Source: Bacteroidales bacterium (GTDB lineage Bacteria > Bacteroidota > Bacteroidia > Bacteroidales > UBA932). Taken from it: a DNA stretch of 64,000 nt. Position 1 is the stretch's first letter, and the number at the start of each line of letters is the position of its first letter. Positions 32,359 through 39,946 of the stretch are shown piece by piece. The stretch covers positions 1 to 64,000 of the forward strand of contig JAEEHS010000020.1 of assembly GCA_016281015.1 (NCBI GenBank). The letters are read 5' to 3'. Made by a program: the position numbers and the translations under genes. The notes beneath the pieces were generated by a model, which saw only the letters and a program-made list of their open reading frames with translations, was not told the DNA's origin and made no database searches.

Positions 32359-34199
32359 CAAGGAACAATATGAAATACAGATTCTTTTGGATATTATTGC
32401 CTTTGGTGGCCTGTATGATGTCATGTCAGCAGGCGGAAGAAGATTCTCTTCCGACGGTGGAGACCCTTCCGGTCGTTTCTGCCACCAGTTCCACGGCTGT
32501 CCTGCATGGGGCGACAAGCGGAGGCACGAAAAATATGCTTTGTCGAGGGGTCTGCTTCTCTTCTTCGGAAGTGTTTTCTTTCGGAGACAGCCCCTGTGTC
32601 TCTACCGATGCCGGCGAGGGGGAGTTCTCCCTCAAGACATACGAACTGATACCGAAACATCCTTATTTTATGAAGGCTTTTGCCGTGATGGCAGACGGGA
32701 CTGTCATCTACGGAAAGCAGATGACTTTTTCCACGACGGACTTCCAATTGCCCAGTGTAAGCATGACAGGGGTGACGGATATCTATGCCAGTGAAGCCAC
32801 GCTGAATGCTACGCTTGACGACGAGGGGGATTATCCTGTGACGGGAAGGGGATTTGTCTATACCTCCAACACAAGTGTCACACTGGAAATCGGGGCCGAT
32901 GGTGTAAAATCTGTTCTGGGTGGTGTCTCCGGGAACAATTTCAGTGCTACTATAGCAGATTTGGCTGTGGCAACGACATACCGGGTCCGAGCCTATGCGA
33001 TGACGGAAAACGGTGCCGGCTATTCAGAAGAGCTGTCATTCGCTACTCCGGATATCAAACCGGTGTTGTTCGCCGATATTGAAGTGCTGGAAAACACCTA
33101 TTCCTCACTGAAAATCCGCAGCGCGGTGACAGATCCCCAGGGGAACACCATCATCTCCAGCGGTTTCTGCTGGTCCTCGACCAACAAGATACCTACGGTC
33201 AAGAATGCATCCTTCGAGGCACTGGATGCTACATTCACCCTCTCCTTCAGCGATGCGGTCCCTGCAAAGGTCTATTATGTCAGGCCTTATGCAGAAACAG
33301 TTGAGACCGGTACGCAATATGGACCTGTGTCCAAGCTCCGCGTCGTTACCTACGACTGCGAGGGCGGCATGGTAAAAGTGGTGCCGGTCAACCCTGTGTT
33401 CATAGGGTGGCTCGGCGACTATGATCAGCCGTCCATGCCGGCCAAGTATTCCCAGGCCCATGACGGGGAGTTCAATGTCAACCAGAGTGTCGGAAAGAAT
33501 GCTACGCCAACTCCTTCACAGGCAACGCTTTCTCCCTATTGTATTGCGAAATACGAAGTTACCAATAAGTGGTTCTGTGAATTCCTCAATGCATATGGAA
33601 GTTCGGTCGTCAAAGACGGCACCTGGAAAGGAGAAGCGATTCTGTTTGATGCATATACCGACATCTTCTATGCGGACGGCAAATGGCAAGTGGATCCGCA
33701 ATATGTCAATTGTCCTGCGACCGGTGTCAGTTTCTATGGTGCGGAAGCGTTCTGCCGTTTCTTCGGGGGATATCTTCCTACGGAGGCCCAGTGGGAGGTC
33801 GCAGCCCGTGGCAACGTTTATTCGAATGACCCGGCCGTGCCGATGTATCGTTACAGTGGCAGCAATGACCTCAACGACATTGCTGTATGGGCGAATGGAA
33901 CCGCTCGTCTACGTTGCGAGGACGTCGGGCAGTATCGTCCCAACCAACTCGGCCTTTATGATATGTCCGGCAATGCCCAGGAAATGACTTCATCGTGGTA
34001 CGTCAATTATTCGGCCACTTATAAAGAGTCTGCGATGCCTTCCAATAAACTGATTGTGATTCGTGGAGGACGAGCACAACGAGGTGTGACGAGTACCTTC
34101 CAGTGCTGTTCCAGGGATGCCTATGCGATTACCGGAACAGTGACGTACAGCAATTATATCGGTTTCCGTTTTGCCTGTGATCCGGAAGATGAGGATTAA
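32355..34199 (+). CDS. lipoprotein with beta-sandwich repeats and C-terminal SUMF1 (FGE-like) domain
   Basis: 614 residues from 32355 (ATGA overlap with the gene before). ATG 32370, preceded by AAGGA, is an alternative start. Lipobox signal LLPLVACMMSC. Three FnIII-like repeats (TSSTAVLHGATSGG..., SEATLNATLDDEGD..., YSSLKIRSAVTDPQG...) fill residues about 35-320. From about 380, IAKYEVTNKWFCEFLNAYG, CPATGVSFYGAEAFCRFFGGYLPTEAQWE, LGLYDMSGNAQEMTSSWY and VIRGGRAQRG...YIGFRFAC form a SUMF1/FGE-type domain. True sulfatase activators have two catalytic Cys just after the GG motif, and these are not at the expected positions here. A binding or structural role is likelier than sulfatase activation, and no sulfatase gene is nearby. 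Confidence 0.72.
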   Translation: MTRNNMKYRFFWILLPLVACMMSCQQAEEDSLPTVETLPVVSATSSTAVLHGATSGGTKNMLCRGVCFSSSEVFSFGDSPCVSTDAGEGEFSLKTYELIPKHPYFMKAFAVMADGTVIYGKQMTFSTTDFQLPSVSMTGVTDIYASEATLNATLDDEGDYPVTGRGFVYTSNTSVTLEIGADGVKSVLGGVSGNNFSATIADLAVATTYRVRAYAMTENGAGYSEELSFATPDIKPVLFADIEVLENTYSSLKIRSAVTDPQGNTIISSGFCWSSTNKIPTVKNASFEALDATFTLSFSDAVPAKVYYVRPYAETVETGTQYGPVSKLRVVTYDCEGGMVKVVPVNPVFIGWLGDYDQPSMPAKYSQAHDGEFNVNQSVGKNATPTPSQATLSPYCIAKYEVTNKWFCEFLNAYGSSVVKDGTWKGEAILFDAYTDIFYADGKWQVDPQYVNCPATGVSFYGAEAFCRFFGGYLPTEAQWEVAARGNVYSNDPAVPMYRYSGSNDLNDIAVWANGTARLRCEDVGQYRPNQLGLYDMSGNAQEMTSSWYVNYSATYKESAMPSNKLIVIRGGRAQRGVTSTFQCCSRDAYAITGTVTYSNYIGFRFACDPEDED

Positions 34200-35352
34200 G
34201 CGGCTCATACAGGTTTCGCTCTTGTTGGTGTGGATTACGTCTTACGCCTTTGGCGCAGGACGGAAAGCGGTATGTACTCCGGAAAGCGTCTATGACTTGA
34301 CCATCCGTCGGGATGTTACACCGGAGAAGTTTGTGTACAACTGGCGGGACGCCGTGTTGATGAAGGCACTGATTGACATGTCCCGGCGTGACGAAGCCAG
34401 ACGTCCGGAGATAGAGGCGTATGTGGCCGATGTAATGACCCGGCTTGCCCCTAGTGCACATGGCCGTCATCCTAATGGCGTAGCTGCCGGCATCGGTTTC
34501 TCATTCCTGCAGGAAATCGGCCGGAATACACCGCAAACCGATGAGGCGCTGCGGAGAGTTCTCGTCCAGTATAAGGAGATTCCCCGTGCAGAAAACGGCG
34601 CCTGTTCTCATCGGGGAAACCGTGTTGAACTGTGGGATGACAGTCTTTATATGCTGGAAATCTTCCTGTTGCAGTGTTACCGATCCAGCGGTGACTGGGC
34701 TTATGTCACAGAATGCGTCAATCAGGTGTTGACCCATGCTGCCTATCTTCGGGATGCTAAGACAGGACTCTGGTATCACGGCTGGTCTCAGACCCGGGAT
34801 GTCCTGGAGGACGGGTGCTGCCAGAGGGGGTGGAATGCAAATCCCCTTCAGCGCAATGATGAATTCTGGGGAAGGGGAAATGGCTGGGTGGCCATGACGC
34901 TGGTTGATCTATTGGAAGTCCTTCCGAAGGATACATCGCATTATGATGAAATCAAGGAGATGTATCTTTCCATGATGCAGTATCTTCGTTGTCGGCAGGA
35001 TGGCTGTAGCGGGGCGTGGCGCCAGCTGCCGGCACGGCCTCCTGTCCGGGCGAATTTCCCGGAGAGTTCCTGTACGGCTATGTTTGCCTATGCCATGGCA
35101 AAGGGAGAAAGGCTGGGGCTGTTGCCTTTCCAGTATAAGGCGATGGCCCGTAAGGCGTATACCTGGCTTTCGAATGAATGCCTGCCATTTTCCGAGGATA
35201 CGGCTTCTGAACGGACCGGTCTTTTGGGCGTTTGTGAGGGGACTTGCATCGGTGACAGGGATTACTATTATTCCAGACATCGGACCGGCGGACAGACTTA
35301 TGCGACAGGCGCTTTCCTGATGCTATATAACGAATTGAATAATAATCAATAA
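34189..35352 (+). CDS. GH105 family unsaturated uronyl hydrolase
   Basis: 387 residues with the start at 34189 (MRIKRLIQVSLLLVWITSYAFG, signal peptide), overlapping the previous gene by 11 bp. Family motifs of the (alpha/alpha)6 YteR-like fold are present: NWRDAVLMKALIDMSRR, RVELWDDSLYMLEIFLL with the Asp pair, TGLWYHGWSQTR, and FWGRGNGWVAMTLVDLLEVLP, ending RTGGQTYATGAFLMLYNEL. GH105 enzymes hydrate and remove the 4,5-unsaturated uronic acid left by pectin or other uronide lyases. It therefore implies that a lyase works in this locus, possibly the product of 30358. Confidence 0.88.
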   Translation: MRIKRLIQVSLLLVWITSYAFGAGRKAVCTPESVYDLTIRRDVTPEKFVYNWRDAVLMKALIDMSRRDEARRPEIEAYVADVMTRLAPSAHGRHPNGVAAGIGFSFLQEIGRNTPQTDEALRRVLVQYKEIPRAENGACSHRGNRVELWDDSLYMLEIFLLQCYRSSGDWAYVTECVNQVLTHAAYLRDAKTGLWYHGWSQTRDVLEDGCCQRGWNANPLQRNDEFWGRGNGWVAMTLVDLLEVLPKDTSHYDEIKEMYLSMMQYLRCRQDGCSGAWRQLPARPPVRANFPESSCTAMFAYAMAKGERLGLLPFQYKAMARKAYTWLSNECLPFSEDTASERTGLLGVCEGTCIGDRDYYYSRHRTGGQTYATGAFLMLYNELNNNQ

Positions 35353-35370
35353 CCAAATAATTAATCATTT

Positions 35371-37311
35371 ATGAAAACAAAACAGTTTATTCCACTTTTC
35401 CTTGTCGTGTCGGCGGCGATGTTCTCCTGCAGCAAGGAAGCGAAGGCTCCGCAGGATGCGGAAATCCCCGATGTGGTCGTTACAGAAGGGAATTTTAGCC
35501 TGACAGCCTCCACGGATGCGGTAACGAAAACCGAACTTGGTTCGGACTTCTTTATCTACTGGAAATCGGGCGACGCTCTCAGCGTCTGGGAGGAAGGTAG
35601 TTCAGCGAACAACAATGTTCGTTTTGACCTGACCGCGACGTCGGTGGGGGAACGCATCGGAACTTTTACCGGCACACTTACTGCCGGCAGTGATCCGTTC
35701 AAACTCTACGCCGTATATCCCTACAAGGACAGTTATGCGTCTGATCCATCAGCTTTGACTCTCAGCCTTCCGTTGCAGGTGTCCCAGGTGTCAGATGTCA
35801 ATGGTGTGGTAGGGGCCAGCGATTTTATGTTCGGATCAGCCACTTTCAGCAGCAGCGATGAAAACTATTCCATGCGTTTCCGTTATCCTCTTGCCCTGCT
35901 GGACATTGTCGTGGACGGAACGGGCAGTTGCCTTAGCGGTGCTATCGCCGAGTCGGTGACCATTACCGCCAACACGGCCTTCGTGGGCGATGCCAACGTG
36001 AATCTAACTACAGGTGCACTGGAACCAGCTGACGTGGATGCCGGAAAGCAACTGGTGATTAATTTCCCCGCTACGGCGAACATGTCCACGGCCCAGCATG
36101 CCTGGGTGGCCATCTATCCGGTGGATCTGACGAATGCGGATTGTTGCTTCGACCTCAAGATGACCAATGGCCAGGAGATCAAGTTCAATGTGAATCCGAA
36201 GAAGGCATTCGAAGAGCAAAAGATTTATACCATCAATCTGACCAATATCGACAAGCACGTAGACGACAGGAAGGCGCAGCCGATTTTCTTTGATCTGGTT
36301 GCTGCGAATAGCACCAAAGGATATAGCCTAAACCGTGCGAACTGCTATATGATTCCAGAGGGTGGTTATTACAAGTTTGCGGCTCAGAAGGTCGATATGA
36401 CCAACGTCTTTACTGGGTCCAAGCCAGCCACTGATGGTTATACGGCTAAATGGCTTTGGGCGACCAGCAGTGAAGACAAGGTGGACTTTGTCAGTTTAGG
36501 AAACAGCGGAGCAGTGAATTTCCGTGCCCCGGCAAATGCAAATGGAAGTACAGTTCTGGCTGTGCTGGATTCGGATGGGAAAATTGTCTGGAGCTGGCAT
36601 ATCTGGTGTAAGCCGGAAAGCGAAATGGCGCCACATCATTATGGGCGGAATAATGCCTGGTTGATGTCAGACATCAATCTGGGGGCTACGTCCAAAAGCG
36701 GTACCGGAGCCTATGGCTTCTATTATCAGTGGGGCCGAAAGGATCCTTTCCCGGCCGACAAAGCCTCTTGTGTGTTCAATTCCGGGGTGTCCATCTCAGG
36801 TGTCTCTTCCAAGAATGCAGATGTCTCGTCGGATGCAATTGGATATACAGTCGCGCATCCGACTGTTTTCTTGTACGCCAATGATTATCGTACATGGATT
36901 TCCACGGCCTCACAGGCTGATGATGCACAGAGCCTCTGGAATAGTACTAACAGGAACAAGACAAATTATGATCCTTGCCCTGCTGGTTATTGCGTCCCGG
37001 TGCAGAATGGATATGCATGGTATACTGTCTTTACGGCATCGGCCATGACCTGGCAATCAGATGGAGTCATCTATACCGATCCGGCTTCAGTATCTACATT
37101 CTACCCTGCCGGCGGCTATCTGAATGGAGGAACGCTGACAGATGCAGGTGTGACTGTACGTAACTGGGCGGCAAATTTGAGCGCGACGCCAGGCGCTACG
37201 ACAAATATGCATGCGTATTCCCTGCTGATGACCCCTTCTTCCCAGAATGTCAAGATTAACGAAGCTGCACGCTCAGCATTCGGTCTTCCTGTCCGTTGTA
37301 TGAAAATCTAA
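35371..37311 (+). CDS. surface lipoprotein: fimbrillin-like N-domain and FISUMP-like C-domain
   Basis: 646 residues, lipobox signal FLVVSAAMFSC. The N-terminal 270 residues (DAVTKTELGSDFFIYWKSGDAL ... YAVYPYKDSY) have the Mfa-like/fimbrillin signature also seen at 3997 and 20539. The C-terminal 230 residues have GFYYQWGRKDPFPAD, NYDPCPAGYCVPVQNGY and YPAGGYLNGG, and end FGLPVRCMKI. This is the layout of the Fibrobacter succinogenes major paralogous domain family, found on secreted surface proteins. It starts 18 bp after the GH105 gene and is followed by a 42-residue peptide gene. It is probably a surface glycan-binding protein of the locus. Confidence 0.68.
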   Translation: MKTKQFIPLFLVVSAAMFSCSKEAKAPQDAEIPDVVVTEGNFSLTASTDAVTKTELGSDFFIYWKSGDALSVWEEGSSANNNVRFDLTATSVGERIGTFTGTLTAGSDPFKLYAVYPYKDSYASDPSALTLSLPLQVSQVSDVNGVVGASDFMFGSATFSSSDENYSMRFRYPLALLDIVVDGTGSCLSGAIAESVTITANTAFVGDANVNLTTGALEPADVDAGKQLVINFPATANMSTAQHAWVAIYPVDLTNADCCFDLKMTNGQEIKFNVNPKKAFEEQKIYTINLTNIDKHVDDRKAQPIFFDLVAANSTKGYSLNRANCYMIPEGGYYKFAAQKVDMTNVFTGSKPATDGYTAKWLWATSSEDKVDFVSLGNSGAVNFRAPANANGSTVLAVLDSDGKIVWSWHIWCKPESEMAPHHYGRNNAWLMSDINLGATSKSGTGAYGFYYQWGRKDPFPADKASCVFNSGVSISGVSSKNADVSSDAIGYTVAHPTVFLYANDYRTWISTASQADDAQSLWNSTNRNKTNYDPCPAGYCVPVQNGYAWYTVFTASAMTWQSDGVIYTDPASVSTFYPAGGYLNGGTLTDAGVTVRNWAANLSATPGATTNMHAYSLLMTPSSQNVKINEAARSAFGLPVRCMKI

Positions 37312-37324
37312 ATGAATGTGCTTT

Positions 37325-37453
37325 ATGGAAAAGAAAATATACGAAGAGCCTGCCTGCATACAGACAATGGTTTACATGGAACATATTATCTGCGGCAGTA
37401 ATTACGAAGTCAAGATCGAACAGGAGGAGGACGATATCTTGTGGGGGGAATAA
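37325..37453 (+). CDS. 42-residue PUL-associated peptide
   Basis: A complete ORF beginning MEKKIYEEPACIQTMVYM, centre HIICGSNYE, ending with the acidic tail QEEDDILWGE. Its stop shares a base with the GH28 start (TAATG), so it is translated in line with the operon. It has the same plan as the peptide at 6278-6409: M-[DE]-K-K, an early Y-x-x-P or E-x-P, a hydrophobic stretch leading to a small-residue turn (here ICGS, resembling the LLAGS of other short Bacteroidota peptides), and an acidic tail with Trp. Function is unknown. Confidence 0.6.
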   Translation: MEKKIYEEPACIQTMVYMEHIICGSNYEVKIEQEEDDILWGE

Positions 37454-38844
37454 TGGTCCGGTTCATTCGTAATATCATCAGACTGTCTTTCGCCGTCGCT
37501 CTGGCAGCCCTTCCGGCCTGTACCGGAAGGTTGCCGGAGGGCGCGAAGGCGGTTCTTGCCCGAATCCATGCGCCGGAATTCCGCGCCGTGGATTATCCGG
37601 CCGAGGATTTTGGCGCCGTCGCGGACAGCGTCACAGACTGTCGGGAGGCCATCAATGCGGCTATTACCCGTTGCAGCGATGAAGGCGGTGGCCGTGTCGT
37701 CCTCCCTGTCGGAAAAGTCTTTTGTAAGGGTAGCGTCAATATCAAGAGTAACGTCAATCTTCATATCCCGGAAGGTTGCGAGCTTGTTTTCAGTAGTAAC
37801 CCTCTTGACTATTTGCCGGAAGAACTGACGGTTTGGGAAGGAACACAGATGTACAATTACGCTTCCTTCCTTCGTGCAGACCACTGCAACAATATCGCTA
37901 TCACCGGGAAAGGAGTGATTAATGGCAACGCCCGGAATGGATTTGCAAGAATGCGTCCCCAGCGTTCTGCCCAGCAAGATACGCTCCGCCAAATGGGCAT
38001 CGACCTTGTCCCCGTTAGGGAACGCTTCTTCGGCGCCCGCTCCATTATGCCGCCCAATATGATTGAGCCTTTTGGCTGCAAGAATGTGCTGATTGAAGAC
38101 ATTACCATCCACGACAGCCCTTATTGGGTCATTCATCCGCTTTTCTGTGACAACGTGACGGTACGTGGCGTTACCATTGACAGTTGGAATCTGAACAATG
38201 ACGGCTGCGATCCCGAGTACAGTACCAACGTGCTGATAGAGAACTGCGTGTTTCATACGGGCGACGATGCCATCGCCATCAAGGCCGGACGAGATCAGGA
38301 TGCATGGAGAATTGGTCAGAAAACGGCGGGAATCATCATTCGCAACTGCGAATTCAGTTCCCGCTGCAACGGGCTTTGTATCGGAAGCGAAATGGCGGCA
38401 GGTGTGGAGAATGTCTATATGTATGATGTTCATGTCGGATCCTGCCACAGCGCGATCTATTTCAAGTCAAATCTTGACAGGGGAGGTTTTATTCGCAATG
38501 TTTGGGTGGATGGGATTGCCATCGACTCTGTCCGCACGGCCTTCATCCGTTTCGAAAACAATTATCACGGAGGAAGGGGAGGGTTCCATCCGACACGATT
38601 TGAGAATTTCAGAATCAGCAATATCCGCGGCGGGAAATCGAAGGAATGCGGATTCTATGCCATCGGTGTGGAAGGATATCCGATACGGAACATAGCTTTG
38701 GAAAATATCACCTTCGAGGATTGTAAAACTGCATATACCCTTGTCAATACTGAGGATATTAGTTTTGACCACGTTTCCATCAATGGACGGGTACTGCCTC
38801 GCGTGCCGGACGATACGGAGGCCTCTCAACTAAGAACTGATTGA
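37453..38844 (+). CDS. GH28 family glycosidase (polygalacturonase-like) lipoprotein
   Basis: 463 residues with ATG 37453, giving lipobox signal LSFAVALAALPAC. A pectate-lyase-like right-handed beta-helix: EDFGAVADSVTDCREAINAAITRCSDEGGGRVVLPVG, then MIEPFGCKNVLIEDITIHDSPYW, the catalytic NNDGCDPE (about 246-253) and GDDAIAIKAG (about 269-278), and RCNGLCIGSEMAAGV. GH28 enzymes hydrolyse alpha-linked galacturonic acid or related uronides. The usual GHG histidine is replaced here by Asn (C-N-G), and the RIK motif reads FKSN, so the substrate may differ from simple pectin. Confidence 0.87.
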   Translation: MVRFIRNIIRLSFAVALAALPACTGRLPEGAKAVLARIHAPEFRAVDYPAEDFGAVADSVTDCREAINAAITRCSDEGGGRVVLPVGKVFCKGSVNIKSNVNLHIPEGCELVFSSNPLDYLPEELTVWEGTQMYNYASFLRADHCNNIAITGKGVINGNARNGFARMRPQRSAQQDTLRQMGIDLVPVRERFFGARSIMPPNMIEPFGCKNVLIEDITIHDSPYWVIHPLFCDNVTVRGVTIDSWNLNNDGCDPEYSTNVLIENCVFHTGDDAIAIKAGRDQDAWRIGQKTAGIIIRNCEFSSRCNGLCIGSEMAAGVENVYMYDVHVGSCHSAIYFKSNLDRGGFIRNVWVDGIAIDSVRTAFIRFENNYHGGRGGFHPTRFENFRISNIRGGKSKECGFYAIGVEGYPIRNIALENITFEDCKTAYTLVNTEDISFDHVSINGRVLPRVPDDTEASQLRTD

Positions 38845-38850
38845 TTAACT

Positions 38851-39942
38851 ATGCTGAAAAAACTTGTTCTTCCCCTAGTCCTGGCCTTTTTGGGGATGGT
38901 ATCCTCTTATGCCCAGGACTATGTGTATACCGATGCCACAACGCTTCCTGTGTTTGGAAAAGTATGCGATAGTACATACGAATCCTTTTCAAGGCTTCCA
39001 GCCTCGCTGGAAGGAAGCATCCGTCCTGCCGTATGGAAACTCGGCCGGAACAGCGCAGGTATTTATGTCCGTTTTCGTTCAGATGCCGGAGTCTATGATT
39101 TTCGATGGTATTCACTTTTTGTGACGCCATCTGTTAACATGACTGCCTGCACGGTACGTGGCCTCGCTCTTTACGTTTTTGACGAGGGAGAATGGGTCTA
39201 TGTGAATACAGCGCGTCCTCCCAAAGGTGGGAATGAGGCATCATACAAAATTGGCTGTTCTAAATTGAAGGGCAGCATGCACGAATATATGGTGTACCTG
39301 AGCCTGTATGACGGGGTGGGCAAATTGGAGATAGGAGTGCCGGAGGGTTACAGCGTTGAGGCCCCTCAACTGAATTCTCCACGAAAAGAGAAGGCCGTCG
39401 TCATGTATGGGACCAGCATTCTGCAGGGCGCCAGTTCGTCGCATCCGGGAATGTGCGGCACGGCACAGTTATCACGGATACTTGACCGGCAGGTAATCAA
39501 TCTGGGCTTCAGCGGGAACGCTCTTCTGGATATGGAAATTGCCCGCTTGATGGCAGCATACCCGGATCCTGGTGTGTTTGTGCTGGATAATACCCAGAAC
39601 GGAACGCCGGAATTGTATCTGGAAAAGGAGGCGGATTTTTATCGCATTCTCCGTGCAGCCCATCCTGATGTCCCGGTAGTATTTGTGGACCATCCGAATT
39701 ATCCTGGAATCCGCTTCGATGAGGGACGGGACAAAATGATTCGGGAAAAGAATCAGGCTTTCCATAAAGTTTTCGACGATCTCGTTGCGGCCGGAGAGAA
39801 GAACATCTATATGGTGAGCTCGATGGAGATGCTCGGACAAGATAATGTGGGCACGGTGGAAGGCGTCCATTTCACGGATATAGGTTTTGTTTCTTATGCC
39901 AACACCTTGGCTCCCATTCTTGCGAAGTTGCTTCTGAATTGA
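38851..39942 (+). CDS. secreted SGNH/GDSL hydrolase, probable carbohydrate esterase
   Basis: 363 residues with signal peptide ending SSYAQ. The first 170 residues (AGIYVRFRSDAGVYDFRWYSL ... VRGLALYVFDEGEWVYV) match the GxDLY-type N-terminal beta domain. The second domain is an SGNH hydrolase: VVMYGTSILQGASSSHPG with nucleophile Ser at 189, NLGFSGNALLDMEIARLM, VLDNTQNG, and VEGVHFTDIGF with His at about 340. It probably removes acetyl or other ester groups from the polysaccharide before or during glycosidase action. It starts 6 bp after the GH28 gene. Confidence 0.82.
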   Translation: MLKKLVLPLVLAFLGMVSSYAQDYVYTDATTLPVFGKVCDSTYESFSRLPASLEGSIRPAVWKLGRNSAGIYVRFRSDAGVYDFRWYSLFVTPSVNMTACTVRGLALYVFDEGEWVYVNTARPPKGGNEASYKIGCSKLKGSMHEYMVYLSLYDGVGKLEIGVPEGYSVEAPQLNSPRKEKAVVMYGTSILQGASSSHPGMCGTAQLSRILDRQVINLGFSGNALLDMEIARLMAAYPDPGVFVLDNTQNGTPELYLEKEADFYRILRAAHPDVPVVFVDHPNYPGIRFDEGRDKMIREKNQAFHKVFDDLVAAGEKNIYMVSSMEMLGQDNVGTVEGVHFTDIGFVSYANTLAPILAKLLLN

Positions 39943-39946
39943 TAAT

